A DNA stretch of 64,000 nucleotides from Enoplosus armatus (GCF_043641665.1 NC_092186.1:17565001-17629000), one strand, 5' to 3'; numbered from the stretch's first letter, positions 24,430 to 37,212 are shown. Numbers and translations are program-made. The notes: generated by a model not told the origin, from the letters alone.

Positions 24430-24610
24430 CAACATGTATTTTTTAGCATGACCATGATTGTTCCCTGACCTTTACCCAAGTGTTTATTATTGCAGCCATG
24501 ACAGTGAAGGTCCCGTAATCATTTTAACCCAAACCACAATGTAACCCTAAACCCTGCCAAGTCATTTTTGTGCCTAAACCCAATCAAACCTTAACCATAG
24601 CATTATCACA
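24430..24610. repeat. CCTAAACC-type interspersed repeat copy
   Basis: Blocks such as TTTAACCCAAACC, GTAACCCTAAACC, GTGCCTAAACCCAATC and ACCTTAACC match the pattern of an abundant teleost repeat with tandem-like CCTAAACC phrases. Similar phrases recur near 39.1 kb and, on the opposite strand, near 49.4 kb. Confidence 0.45.
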
Positions 24611-25559
24611 GCATGAAACAGATAACAGTGATTTGTAACAGTTTTAGAAGGCACAGACAATGATGTTGTCCTGCAGATAGAGACGTCCAGTCAGAAACGT
24701 TTGAGTTGTTCTAGAGGGCAAGACTTGCTTAAAAAGACACAAATACTGGTCCCTGATGGAGCAAAATGCTATAAAGATTTCATATTAAAAATACAAAAAA
24801 ATAGTACAGAGACTTTTGGTCTGATCATACATGGCTTTTACACCTTTATCCTTATCAACATAGTTTACACCATTTACAGCAAGTTTTATGTATCCAGAGT
24901 TTTTCCAGGTCCGGCTTGAGTTGAATCTGGCTTGTTTAAAAGCTCTTAAGGCATGGTTTTCTCTGTATGTATATTTATGTTGTACTTAATCAAAGTTGGA
25001 TTCAACGCAACACTCATATGACAGTGACTTTCTCGCCTGTTTTTAATCCCTTTATCAAGTGCATTTAAAGCATTGACACGCATGTAGCCAGAGAAAGGCC
25101 ATGTGGAAGGTAACAGCAGCATTTGCGCTGAACTGCTGATGCATATGTAAACACACACACAGCACCAATCACACGCTTGCCCCGCAGCTGACCTTCTTAC
25201 ATGGAGTCATGCACCCAGCTCCTGCAGTACAGCCACACTACATTTATGCAGTCACCCGTATGCACGCACACTGAGGCACAGTTATGCAGTCTATCACACA
25301 TACATTGACTCCTCATGGGTATGACATCTCTGTGTCAGTCCACACCATCTGTGTTGACGGGGTGTTAATGCCTCAAAGGAAGTGTTTAGAGGAAAAAAAC
25401 ATTTATATTCAGACAGACAAATAATTTACTTTTCGTCACACACAGCAAAAGATATTGCGTTTATCCTTCATTATGCAGAAAAAGTTGCTAATTTAGCTGT
25501 TAGCTCTGTCTCTGACATATTCAGTGAAGACTGGAAGTAGAGGCTAACGCGGTACCTGG
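24611..25559. other. non-coding, CA-rich middle
   Basis: Contains a CA-rich stretch near 25150-25310 in which TTATGCAGTC occurs twice (near 25246 and 25282). Otherwise it is ordinary, and no gene is recognised. Confidence 0.45.
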
Positions 25560-25830
25560 CTTGCACAAAAACAGAAAAAGTCAATTTCAGTGCAATGAAA
25601 TTGCAACCTTTATTGGTCTTTCTGAGAGGCTGTTAGGGCCCACAAAGAAAACGTCCTGGATAAGACCTGCTATTCTGGCTGCCCACAGCCTCAGGGAGGT
25701 GGTTGACTTGTGAATACATAACCTCAGGCTCCGGAGTCCTCTGCCTCAACGATTGCCGTTTAATCCATCTTAGGAGCCGTACCTGCGGCATGGTTAGCCT
25801 CGAGGGTTAACAGGCAACACTATGCAGGGG
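25560..25830. promoter_or_regulatory. candidate conserved regulatory block
   Basis: Balanced, repeat-free block with preserved CpGs (near 25727, 25750, 25757, 25778, 25789) and no long frame. CCGTTTAATCC near 25757 is homeodomain-like. The assignment is by texture only. Confidence 0.25.
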
Positions 25831-26719
25831 CTGCTCTGTGTACAGAAAAGCTTTTATGGTTCAATATTGTGTTTAAAGTTTTTGAGCTGAGGAAAAATGT
25901 AATCATAGGATCAGTCAAATCCCTGTGTGTTTTGTGGTCAAATGAAAAAAGTAATCTCTAAGAAATGACTATAAAATATCCATCTTGGGAAATTTGAACA
26001 ACTTGCTGATTTATTTGTCATTTGTTTAATTTGTACTCACAGAAATTTACAATGTAGGAGTGCCTAACATTTGATTAACTGACTAGTTTCGGAACAATAA
26101 TCTATTTTATGAGTCTCTCTGTTAACCATTCACATCAATCAACCAAATTATTATTGTGTGAGAATAAGTGTGTGGGAAGACTCCAGATGGTCTATCCTGA
26201 AGATATCCTGAAGAGACTCCCCTGTTCATCTTATCTCAACGAGAGGCTGGAAATAGCAAAGCGCTGCCATTCCCTGTGAGGCCTCCCAGCTCCACGACCT
26301 GTCAACACTCGTGCAACAGCGATGAAACCTCGCCTCTCTGCCACTCACTTTTACCTTCAACCAGTCTTTAAAAGTTTAGGATCAGCAGTATGCTTATTAG
26401 ACAGTTTATTACTATGAACGTGTGAGCTGAAAATTGTTTAAAGGAGAGACTGGAAGAAAGATGAGAAATTGCTTATTCATTCACTCTGAACGTAGATAAT
26501 AAAACACTGTTTTGTTCTCTTGTTTAAGTCTTTGTGCTTGCTCTTTTCCTGAAATTCGACCAACAAATTATCACTGAAAACCTGGTCCAAGAATGTACTC
26601 AACATATTAGAACCGATAACGTCCAGTGGTACTAACGTCAAGGACTAATTCAAATACACCAATTTTAGGAGTTAATGGACAAATCATTACAAGCATAAAG
26701 AAGTCAGTATGATTTACTA
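25831..26719. other. non-coding, nothing notable
   Basis: Ordinary AT-rich sequence. A short tandem of TATCCTGAAGA occurs near 26193-26215. The part at about 26220-26340 is more balanced and might belong to a regulatory block. Confidence 0.4.
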
Positions 26720-26960
26720 ATAATGCTGTTTCTCACTTGACTGCCAAATAAATGCCATTAGTCAAGGCGTCTGAGTCATCACTTTGAGCAGAGTATGTGA
26801 ATTCAAATTATTCTTTCCTGCCTCCTACACAAAATGAAATGGCCCACTCGAGCTTTTCAATTAAGACGTGGCCTTGAAATTCACGGTGTGAGGAGGCGTG
26901 GTGAGGCTTGTTTATTTCTACACAGCAGCGGAACAAAGGCTGAGTATACAGTACATTACA
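26720..26960. promoter_or_regulatory. candidate conserved regulatory block
   Basis: Contains TGAGTCATC near 26772, an AP-1/MAF-like core, and TTCAATTAAGACGTGG near 26857, an NKX-like and homeodomain-like stretch, in repeat-free sequence. The 76-codon plus frame from 26834 is unrecognised. Confidence 0.25.
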
Positions 26961-27189
26961 TCAGCGCTCAGGTGCATGTATCTGAAGCATTCTGCCTGTG
27001 TGTGGTTTTCTGTGTGTTTGTGGGCAAGAGCGATATAGGAAGTGGAGAAAACAGGCTGAGCTAAAGAAAGAAATAGAATGTAATTAGACTAATGTGTATT
27101 TTTGGGGGTCTGTATGTAAACATTGTGCATTTGTTTTTATTTGCTATGAATGCATCTTGAGTGTGGGTGCATTAACATGGACTTGCACA

Positions 27190-27480
27190 CACAAAGTCAG
27201 GGTTTCAATTAGTCCTCCTCCAACAGGTGCAACAAAGCTAACAGGAGAGTCCAGGAGATGAAAATCAAGCACAGTCTGCATACCCATGTGGTCCTGAGAA
27301 CAGGTCTAATCAGCCAAAGTAATTAAAATCACCAGAGTGGGTTTACCAGGGGAGTGCAGGGCCTTGTTTTTGGGTCGATGTCATATTTATGAGGTAAGTC
27401 ATTATATAGGGCAGAATTAATCCACAAAACAATCAACTCTCTTCAGTCTGCCTATTGAACTCCATTAGTATGAACAACCA
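27190..27480. promoter_or_regulatory. candidate conserved regulatory block
   Basis: Repeat-free block with AAAGTAATTAAAATC near 27316, CATATTTATGAGG near 27383 and AGAATTAATCC near 27413. The clustered homeodomain-type cores and absence of long frames fit an enhancer-like element. Confidence 0.28.
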
Positions 27481-28574
27481 TTACTCCCTCTGGTGAGTAT
27501 GCATGTTTACGCTTTTAACACTTGCTCTTTGAGATGCTTTAACACTTTCACTTGAGATGTTGATTTGGAGGCATGTACCCCACCCCTCCATACCCCCTAC
27601 AGTGGTATCCTGCTTAGACATGCCCTCAGGGCCATGATATGAATATAAATGTGAAATTAATATAAGTCTGGCGGGGTGGCATCTCTTAGATGTATGCAGA
27701 TTCACTCGATGATGCTTATTCAGTATGTACAGTTGCAGGTAGACCTCAAGCTGTTTGTTTGCTCAATTTATCCCTTCTCAGGCGCAGCAAAGGAGGATGG
27801 TTCTTAGACATATATTACCATCTACATATTTATGTCTGAGTCTGGTTAAAACCTTTCAATTGGATATCAGAGCAGTGTCTGTTGCATGTGATGTTACTCT
27901 GAATGCTGTTTGCAGTAGAGGAAGCGCTGTCAGGGAATCTATGATACAATTTCTAAAACATCCAAGTAGTGAAACAAGTCTTGTTAACTCAATATTAAAG
28001 ATATATATAATGTGTTTTCTGTTGCAATGGTGTTGCGTTGACCTTTAACTCCAGGTACTTTATGTCCAGATAGTGTTGTACAAAGTATTGAATCACACTT
28101 AACAAAGGTGAATCAAGAACCCGATTTCCTGCTTCACTCCCACACACTCTTCCTCTTGATGGTGTGGTAGCTTTATGCAAAAAGGCCACAAATGCCTACA
28201 TCTTTTACCACCTGCCAGTTCACATGTCAGTGTCAGATATTTTAACTAACCTTACATATTGTTTAAGATGACATAAGGGTTGGTAAGTACTTTTAATCGC
28301 AGAACAGTTTTTTGCAATGAGCTGCTAGAATGTGAATTCAAACCCAAATCAATTATATATGGAATATAATGTCCCTCATGGTGTGATTTAGATCTAATCT
28401 TGTAATATATCGAGTTGTGTAATCATGTGGGATCTTTGCAATCTTTTTTAAATTAAATGATAAAGAAGAAAAAACATATTTTTTATTGCAAGTATGTGAC
28501 CTATCCTTTACAGAAGGTATGTCTCTGCCAGTTTATAATTACAGAGAAGTGTACAACTGCTAGCATATTTGCCG
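27481..28574. other. non-coding, nothing notable
   Basis: AT-rich sequence with unrecognised frames of up to 97 codons. No repeat or element is recognised. Confidence 0.5.
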
Positions 28575-29180
28575 TTTAAAGCTGCAGTAACTGCTAGTTT
28601 TGGTTATTAACACTGAATGAATTATAATTATCATTAGACTTAGATTCAATGGGAGCTAAAATATGAAAACTCTGATGGGATGCTTATGTTGCAAATGTGC
28701 AAAATGTCAGTACAGGCAATAGAGTGCTGCAGGAATGAGTCCTAAAACCCGGAAAGTTAGCATTTTTGCACTCGTCTCAAAGTCAGTGGGTTTTTGGTTA
28801 GATGCCTGAAATAAGGTCTGTGGTTAACACAAGCTTAAGAGATTTTCATGTTTTGTTCTACAACATAAAATACGTCAGTAGATACCCCACTCGTGAATTC
28901 TGAAGGTTTTACATGTCTTAAAAAAAAGCAAACAAGTGGCTAAATGAGACTACAGAGGTTGTTGAGGACATTAAAGGTCTTCTTCTGGTGATTGCATTTA
29001 TGCTTCAAAAATCATAAAAGTGGTGTTCATAAGTGAAGATTATCTTGCTGAACAGAACATGTTAGTATCATAAACTTTCGTTTGCCACAGAGTATATTTT
29101 CTGCAATAATCCAAAATCCAATGGAAAAATCACATGGCTTTTTTGCATTGTTTTGGCACTGGGTTTAATTCCTATTGTGC
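28575..29180. repeat. probable interspersed repeat of about 600 bp
   Basis: It contains the phrases AGGAATGAGTCCTAAAACCC (28731-28750), TTCAAAAATCATAAAAGTGG (near 29004) and CCAAAATCCAATGGAAAAAT (29111-29130). I recall these, in this order, from a dispersed teleost repeat. No terminal repeats or coding frame were seen, so class and borders are uncertain. Confidence 0.4.
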
Positions 29181-29269
29181 TTTGTCTTTAAACTCACAAC
29201 ATGCCCTCCAAAGTAAGTGAGGAGAAATTGTTATTGTTCATAGAGACTTCAGACTGAAAATATAATGCC

Positions 29270-29440
29270 TCTAACTGAAATATGAATCTCTAACCTCCAA
29301 AGCGAGGAGCCAATGTGTCAGGCTGGATATTCTGGAGTGTCTCGCTGACTTGTATTGGTGAGCAGCTGACATTAATGGCAAGCTGGGTACCCAGGTGTGG
29401 AATATGGAGCTAAGTAACTAAATTGTGATGAATGACTCAC
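29270..29440. promoter_or_regulatory. candidate conserved regulatory block
   Basis: Repeat-free, balanced block with TGACATTAATGGC near 29367 and AGCAGCTGAC near 29361, an E-box CAGCTG. It lies directly after the repeat above. The assignment is by texture only. Confidence 0.22.
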
Positions 29441-31099
29441 AGGCTTTCTTTCCAATGTTTCTTTTTTTATGAGGGAATGGTAGTCTGTGTTCTTTCGGCT
29501 CTAATATGTCCTATACATTTAAGAGGTTTAATAGATCTCAAACTCAAATGCATTAACTGTTTCAAACACATTATAGATTAAATACAGCCTTTTACATAAA
29601 GCCTTCCTTTCTTTCTGGCTCCTTTCAGGGTTGTTGTGAAAGTTCACGGATACTAATGAAATTACATTCCTTAATAGAAAAAGCAGAGGCGATATTAATT
29701 TCTCCATAGACCATAATGCAGTTGAGACACAGGACATAGAGGGCACAACTTTCATTATTCTCCGCTGAAAGAAACTCTGCTGTTATGACTTCTTTTTCTG
29801 TCTACCCGTTTAACCTCCTGAAAGCAACGCGTTCAAGTCCATCCATCCATTCAAATGGGATTTTCGAAATGTCGGAAATCACTAAATGGAGCAAAAGATG
29901 AAAAGGTTGAAGGAATGTCAGTTCACTAAGTGAATTATAACACAATTACAAAATAACTGCTGGAACACACTGAACATCACTGATTACGTTTAACAATGTG
30001 AGAGCTGGATGTGAAGGTGAGTTTTTCCCTTTAAGAGTAAGTACTAGTGTCTTCCATAGAGTACCCAACAATGGCCAAACCTGCTGACCCATACATGATT
30101 TCTGGATACTGACGACAATCAAAAGTGGTTGTTGCCACCAATGTGCAAAGATGCCTATGGTTGCATTGAAACCAGACTAGTGATCCAGTAAGAGCTGAAC
30201 AAATATTTATAACTAACACTAAAGAAACATCATCCATTATCCATTTCCATCCCGTAATCACGAGGGCATACTTTTGCTATCACGTCACCTCACCTGCCAT
30301 CTTTCAGCCACTGATTAGCATTAGTTAGTGAGCTTGTTGTTGAGGTGGGAGCTCGGTTTGCAAAAGCGCAAGACAGCTTGTTCAAAACAAACAGAAAAGA
30401 AAGGTTGGCAATTAAGTTTTTGAACATTTTGCTCAGAGGTAAGAACCACACAACCAGTTGAAATTGTCATATTAAGCTATCAGCAGAATAATTGTAAAAA
30501 ATGTAAAATCAAGGACACAGCAAGAGGGGGCCAAAAGATCAACATTTTCAACTATGAATACAGTGTAAAACTCACTATTGAACTCTAACATCAATGTCTC
30601 TGCATGGCCATCATATGCCTTTTGTTTCAGTACTTGGTTCTACAACAACGGAGTCACTTTCCCATCAGTACAGAATTGCTCCATAGTTACAGAGTTTTAA
30701 TCCAGCCTTTCTGGACTTGTGACATTAGATATTTTGGTAAGTACCTTTATGTTTATACCTTATATTTGAGTACCCCTGGTCTTTACCAATATATTGGACA
30801 GTCCGAGGGCACAAGATAAGTGTATTTTAGAACCAAAACTCAGAGGCATTTGAAGTCTAGTAAATGTGAGGTCACAATCATTCAATAAAGAACTAATGGG
30901 TTGTTCGTACAGTATACCAAGATAGATTATTTTGAATAAAATGCTGTTAATGGTAACAAATTAACATGCCATTCAAATAACAGCTGATTATTCCAAAGTT
31001 TGCAGTGAAACATTCTTCCTTTGATGTCAATAAACCGAAGAGTACATGCCAAAGGCCATTTCAGTCAAAGTAAAAATCAACTCAGCCTTTGTGAGACTG
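29441..31099. other. non-coding, nothing notable
   Basis: AT-rich sequence with short frames of 71-76 codons. The stretch at about 29630-29760 is homeodomain-motif rich (ATTAAT, TAATGAAATTA) and may be part of a regulatory block. I have no firm assignment. Confidence 0.4.
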
Positions 31100-31300
31100 G
31101 GACTGGAGCTGGAACAATCAGATTGTTGAGGTACTCACTTGAACAGGTCCTTCCTCTCTAAGGAGCCGGTCCCGCACCGGGGGGAGGACAAAGGCGGATT
31201 AGCTGGCATACCATCCCACCCCGTCTGGCCTCCACATCAGGACCAGACCCTGAGGTCCACAGATCCCGGCAATTAACTTGTCATTCACTCTGCTCTTTTT
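31100..31300. promoter_or_regulatory. candidate conserved GC-rich block
   Basis: A GC-rich, CpG-retaining patch with a small inverted repeat CCGGT / ACCGG around 31166-31180, then GCAATTAACTTG near 31269. No open frame is recognised. Confidence 0.22.
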
Positions 31301-31639
31301 TTTCCTTCGCTGAGACTTCATGGCTTCATTGGTGAAATGGCTTAAGCCCCCACCACCCTCCCACCCAATCCCAAGTACTCTAGTATGTCATTACCTTTAC
31401 CCAGAATTCCCATCAGGATAGACTCTTGTGAAACGAAAGGACTACAAGTGTGCCAGTTGTTAGGCTTGGCTCAATCAGTTGGACAGGTTCATTACTAATA
31501 AGACTTTAATTTATCTATAATACACATATGTTTTGATTGATATGATATGGTATGATTAGCTTTACATACATATTCAAATATTACAATAAGAAAATACAAG
31601 TGGACCAACCTTTGAGTCTTTCATGAGCCTTAATAATGT
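31301..31639. other. non-coding, nothing notable
   Basis: A C-rich stretch near 31348-31375 grades into AT-rich sequence. Nothing further is seen. Confidence 0.5.
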
Positions 31640-31960
31640 CGAGTAGAGAATGTAATTCATTCAGAATTAATTCACACTGTAATTAATCATCTATCATCAA
31701 GGTCTTTCACGGCAGCTCGATGTTGGTAGATATCATATTTCTGATAAGCAGGTATAAATCATCTGCCAGGGGGCATGCTTTTCCTGACACTTATTTTGGT
31801 TCCTCACAAGCCAACTAAACCATGCCTCCCACGGTTACAGCATCAGCTTTGATAAATCTCATTAGCCCTTACTCTGCACGCTCATTTGCATAAACTTGTC
31901 TCCTGTTCACAAGCCTGGGGTTGCAGAACCTCCATAAATGCATCTGTGCGGTGATGACCT
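31640..31960. promoter_or_regulatory. candidate conserved block with octamer motif
   Basis: Repeat-free block with GTAATTAATC near 31679, an octamer ATTTGCAT at 31884-31891 (reverse of ATGCAAAT, a POU-domain site) and GATAAATCTCATTAGCCC near 31851. The cluster of POU and homeodomain cores resembles a developmental enhancer. Conservation is untested. Confidence 0.3.
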
Positions 31961-33089
31961 GATGAGTGACTTTCTTGTTTCTCAACTACAGAAGGCTGTT
32001 TATGTCACCGTGTTCAGTTTTTAAAATACCCTTAGTACACTCTTTTGTGGAGAATAAGACATATGGTAAATCTATCCCACAGTTACTGTTTTTTTTACAT
32101 CCTCAAACACTGCCAAAATGTAAAAAAATAAAATAAAATAAAACAAAACATAAAACATAAAACATCACATACTTTATACAAAAGCAGCAGGCTGCACTGT
32201 GTCTCTCTGGCATACACTGTGCTTTGGCACCCGCCTGAGTTCTCCACAATAATCTGCCTTTTTATTGTGTTGTTGTTTCTCCACCATTCTCTGATCAAGC
32301 CAAACACTCTTGCATTATTCATTCAGTTCAATAGTATGGCAAAGTGCGGTGCAACAAAAATCTGTGCATTGGAATGTAGTATATGGAATGTAGGGCATCA
32401 ATAAATTATACAGTAGTGTTTAATGATACAGTGCAGGAGCAGTAGTAGATGAGACCCCGCCATAGAGAACTGTGAATATGAACTCCATTAGTATGAGAAC
32501 ATGTTTTACCGAATAGAAAGACCTGGAGCGAGACATTTTAAAAGAGGTCAGACATCCTATTTCAGATGTCGTTTTTATCAGTAATATGAGTATTAACACC
32601 CGTGTGGGGGTGATGATTATATTAATGATCAGGGTTTTCCCTTGCTCCACATGAGGGTACGGCGGTATCTCGCATGGGGGAGGGAGGCTGGATTTGAATA
32701 TATTTTCAAGTCTGTCTTTGTCTCCAACATTGTGCTGCGTTCAATGGGTGACTGTAAATGTGTGTTGTGTTGTTGTTTGGTTCCTTTGCTATTCCATGCA
32801 AGACATGTTTTTGTCTTTGAGAATATCAGGAGCTGCCTGTTGGCTTGTCTGCGATTGTCAGCCACATTCCAGCACATGTAAGACAATCCTGACCCATCCC
32901 TCTCTTTTAATCCAAGCAACAGCACAGGAAAAGGCACGGCTTACCTCAAACTGCACTACCTGCTGCTCTTTATCTAACCAGGGGTGTGTTTTTATCTTTA
33001 TTCTTGCAGATAACATACCAAACAAATGTAACTGTAAGAATACCCAAGGGTTGATTTTTGAATTACCTGTTTAAGATCCTTACTGTTAA
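31961..33089. other. non-coding, nothing notable
   Basis: Contains an AAAATAAAATAAAACAAAAC low-complexity run near 32125-32165. Overlapping frames of up to 126 codons are unrecognised. Confidence 0.45.
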
Positions 33090-33265
33090 CCTGTTTATAT
33101 TTTTTGGCATTGTGTGTATTTTGGATTTGCACAGTATTGACATTTTATATTTTATATTTGCATTCTATATATTTATATATATTCTCTTTCCTACTTTATA
33201 CAGCAACTGCTGCACAACCATTTCCTTCAGGATTAATAAAGAGTTCTATCTCATTTTATCATATT
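33090..33265 (+). mobile_element. possible 3' end of a fish retroposon
   Basis: A T/A-rich stretch with TTTATATTT-type phrases is followed by GCTGCACAACCATTTCC, CAGGATTAATAAAG (AATAAA at 33235-33240) and TCTATCTC. This order resembles the common 3' terminus of fish non-LTR-type retroposons, which ends in an AATAAA-like signal and ATCT repeats. No reverse transcriptase frame is present, so at most a truncated copy is here. Confidence 0.4.
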
Positions 33266-35899
33266 TTGTCTAATTTCTTTCAAAAACGTATTTGATTTTT
33301 AGGAGAAAGACTTGGTGTGTAAAAGGTTTCAAGCTTCAATGTTGACACTGACATTAATATGTTGGTTATTAAATCTACTATGGCTGCCCCTTTGATTAAC
33401 ATGGCCATTTTAGGACAGTAATCAAAATCCACTGTCTCTTTATGGATAGATATAGGCTTTCTGTAGAAATGTGTTTATCTGTACCGTTGCATCTTCCATT
33501 CTTCATGTTGTCCCACTTTGGCCAGCGAGTACAGTGATCAGGAGACTCTCAACAGGATCATACTTTCTTTGGTCTGCAAGTCCAGTTCTACTATGGTCAG
33601 CCTCGTACTGACAGACAAGGCTATGGTTAATCCTCAGTTCTTCTATTACCTTCACCATGTTTCATTCCCACAAGAAATTCCTGCAGGAAAAATCCTTCCC
33701 TTGTTTTCCAGTCGGGTGTTGGCGGTGGTAGCTGGCCTTACCCCAGCCAGTCGAAGCTGTAATATAATTTCATATTGATTTCTTGTTGACCTCCCATGAA
33801 GCACTCATCATTCTGTAATGTGCTCCACACGTCTTCTTAATGAAATCAATATCCCCCCTGCCAAACAGAAGTCCAACAGGACTCTATGGGAACTCAATGC
33901 TATTACAGAGTGAGTATGGGGAACATTTGTAGGTTAAAGACGGGATTTTCACTATCTTGGCTGAAAATGAACCACACCTGAAGATGCAGGTTACTATATT
34001 TTAGGTTTACAAAAAAGATACATATACAGTGAGCTTGTCCCGCATTAAAAAAAACAGGTTTTCACACAATGTAACAACTACTGTTCACCACTTATATTGA
34101 AGAATTTAGTTCACGTGTCAAGTCAATTGTATTTGTATTTTGTGTCAAATGTTTTGGTGATTGTGGATGAGCTGTTTTTGCAAGACGTGGTCAAACTTGA
34201 ATTGTTGTGGTGGGAAAAAAGTTTAAAGCTTCATAATCCAGATATGCCAGTCAGCGTATCCAGTCATTTTGGCATGATGGAGTCAACGAATGCGGTGTCT
34301 CCCACTCAGCTCACATACACAGATTATGATTTATGTAACAAAAGTGCTTCTGAGGAATTGTAAACAGTTAAATTTCAGATTGTGACTCGAGTATCATTCA
34401 TCACAGATGCTGTCACAGTTTGTTATGTCTGTTCAATCCTACTTAATATGACAGGGAACTTTTACGAGGAGGAATAAAGTGCATATTACGATGAAAAATC
34501 CTGTTGGCGAGAGTCACTAAATCTGTCAGCTCGACATGTGCATTGCATTGTAGTAATGTTGGTAAATCACTAATCCCCTATTGTGAGGGGAAATGGTGCA
34601 TATCAAGTCGGGTGGTGGGGAGGTGACTTAAGAGGTCCAATATTGTTCAATTTATTCTTGCGGAGGTAACCTATCTTGGAATACATGAGGGCAAAAAAAA
34701 TAAACAAGCAAACACATCATCACATACATGCACACATACTACACACACAGTCACACAGTGCATAAACGTGATGATAATGTCCATGGCTGCTGTAATAACA
34801 GGTAAAACGCTATGTTACCTTTGTTTTGCTTGTTCTTTTTTCAACATTTGCAGTGTCTCCTCTGGACTGCGTGTGATGTCCTTTAACACGCTTAACACCC
34901 ACCATCTATTTGGATGACATCGCTGTCTACCAATGACAGCACTGTTGTGGAAACTGTCAAGGTGACTTTTGCACATCCGACCCGATTTGCCAGTGGCACT
35001 AGCTAAGCCAATGTTGACTGTGGGGCTTTTCCACAGTTTAATTTTGAAAAGCCGCTTTGGACCTCCACCAACACAGCAAAACACACCCTGTCGCCCTCAA
35101 ACCTGAAGTGGGCACGCTGTAACAGTGTCAGAGGTGGGTTAGGTAGTGTTCTCTGAGTATGTGCAACTCTAAAGTGTTTAATTTCAGGCACTTTTGTGAT
35201 GTAGTCATTTAGTTGATGATGATGATAACATCTACAGAGTATTTATGAGGTCTGAGTCAGAAGCAATGAAAAGACATGTTTAAAATGGTGGTTTGTATCG
35301 AAGTCTAAATCACAAACTGGGGCTGCAGCAGAGCATCCCATCCTCAATAAGGGACTCATGCCAACTGTCTGACCAAAGAGCTGTTTCTGCCATCAACAGG
35401 ACACTATCAAGGCTGTAGATACTATAGACAGACAAACACTGAGGTCATGTTTTCTGATAATCTGGGTGTTTTAGCAACATAGGCGGACATCACATATTAC
35501 AACTAATTAATTGCACAATCTGTACTTTATAGGCTGATAAGTTTGTCTTCTTTTAAGCCAATATAGCAGCATGAATAAATTATGGAAGCAGCCAGTGACT
35601 TATCTGTCCTGAGAAATCAAGACTTACCCACATTAGAGCTATTGTTAGTTTGCTCTCTTGTGTCTTTATCCTGTCATATAAAGCATTACACACCAGCTAA
35701 ATTGATAAAGTAAAGCATTCTATGTGGAGTTTACTGATGTCACGTTGTATAATTTCCATGCACTTGAGTTTTTCCGTCACATCTTGACTGCCATTTAAAT
35801 CTGCTTAGGAATAGTGAAATGTTGAGACATTTGCAATGTGAAGTTGAAATGTTAGCCCTTTCAAAATGAGACACTGTCTCTGAGGATGTAAGGAAGATG
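33266..35899. other. non-coding, nothing notable
   Basis: AT-rich sequence with short frames (86-89 codons) of no recognised product. A few CA-rich bits lie near 34710-34760. No repeat family is recognised. Confidence 0.5.
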
Positions 35900-36100
35900 G
35901 TACGATGTGGGTACAGGGCTCAGGAGCCAGTGATTGGCTGTATACTCAAAGAGTAAGTGATTTCTTCAACTGGAGCGCGGAGAGGAAAGAGAGGACACGT
36001 CTGACGGGGCTCATTATCAGATAAAGACAGACATCTACCCCCCATGGGTTTAGAAAGCTGAATTTCTATACTCTCACTAACAATGAAAAGAACACTTTGC
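35900..36100. promoter_or_regulatory. candidate block with palindromic GATA site
   Basis: TTATCAGATAA at 36014-36024 places two GATA-factor cores back to back on opposite strands. The surrounding sequence is repeat-free and retains CpGs near 35977, 35999 and 36005. Confidence 0.25.
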
Positions 36101-36149
36101 TTCATCAGTAGCATCTCACTACACTTAATGTATAAATACATACTTAATA

Positions 36150-36350
36150 CCTCTCACTGCTGCTACACTGTAGTCTCAGAGAATATTGTATGAAATCTGA
36201 CATCCAAAATGTCACAGGATCAATCCCTGCAACTGCCAAGAGAGTCTGAAGTTCGCTACGGCAAGACACTGACAACCCCCCCATGCTGCTCGCTCTTTGT
36301 AAGTCACTCTGGATGAGAGCATCAGCTAAATACATTGAATTTAAAAGTAA
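36150..36350 (+). mobile_element. V-SINE-like retroposon
   Basis: The tRNA-like head has a degenerate A-box region near 36171 and a B-box-like GGATCAATCCC at 36217-36227. The body contains GGCAAGACACTGACAACCCC, similar to the conserved core of V-SINEs. The 3' tail from TTTGTAAGTCACTCTGG to GCATCAGCTAAATACATTG (about 36296-36338) closely follows the widespread fish tail (GTAAGTCGCTTTGGAT...GTCTGCTAAATG) shared with LINE partners. It has no coding capacity and is mobilised in trans in that family. Several differences from the remembered consensus suggest an old insertion. Confidence 0.75.
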
Positions 36351-37212
36351 AATGTGTTTCATTTTCATGTGCAGTATGTGTCAACACCTGCAGAATGAGA
36401 GTCATGGTACAGGAGAGAGCCACTGTAGGTCTCCACCACACACGGGCCTGACATATTAAATAGCTTTCAAATGAACAATGGCAGAGAGCTGGCATGTCTG
36501 ACAGAGTCTGATAACATTATATACATGTCCGTCACAGTCATGGGTGCTTGAAACATAAATGTATGTGTTACTTGGCTTCAGAAATATCAGCCCTTGCAGC
36601 AGAATGCTCTAGATTTGCACTGGTCCAAGACGACGGGATGGAGAACGAGAGGGGAAGGGGGCGGAGGAGGAAACAGCGAGAGGTGGGCTGGGGTTGACGG
36701 GGGGTGGGGGTGATGCAGAGGGAGTGGAGTGAAAGAGCAGGCGTGAAAAATGAAATGCACAAATGGTGTTGACGGAGTAAGCACTAAAGAGGATGGGGCA
36801 AATGTCTGCACACCTAATGAGTTCCCTCCAAAGACAAAGAGACTGTCCTTCACAGCAGTTTCCTGCAGCCAACTGTCAGACATGCAAATGCAGAGAAGTA
36901 CAATTGAGGTATGGGAACACTTGAGACATAAAGAACACTGTGGACAGTTTTTAGGCTCTGGTACAAAAGCAATACAGTACAACCTATGCAAACACAATTG
37001 GAGACAAAGACATCACATAAACACGTGCATGTCTGACATCTTCAACAGATTTACATGCATATCCTGTACACACATTCAGCAATGGAGTGATAAACAAATG
37101 CAATGGAATTAATTTTTGGGTTCGTTTTTTTTTTTTACCACCAACAAAAAACAATTACAATACATACACGCCTGCAAATTGGGTGTCAGCCAAGTATCCC
37201 CTGCACACCACG
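36351..37212. other. non-coding, octamer motif
   Basis: An octamer ATGCAAAT lies at 36882-36889. A G-rich stretch at 36650-36730 yields overlapping minus-strand proline-rich frames of up to 136 codons, which are compositional artefacts. The part at 36420-36500 is repeat-free and could be regulatory. Confidence 0.4.

Noticed and set aside
33235..33240. AATAAA polyadenylation signal suggesting a gene end
   Set aside because: No coding frame precedes it, and the context resembles a retroposon 3' end.
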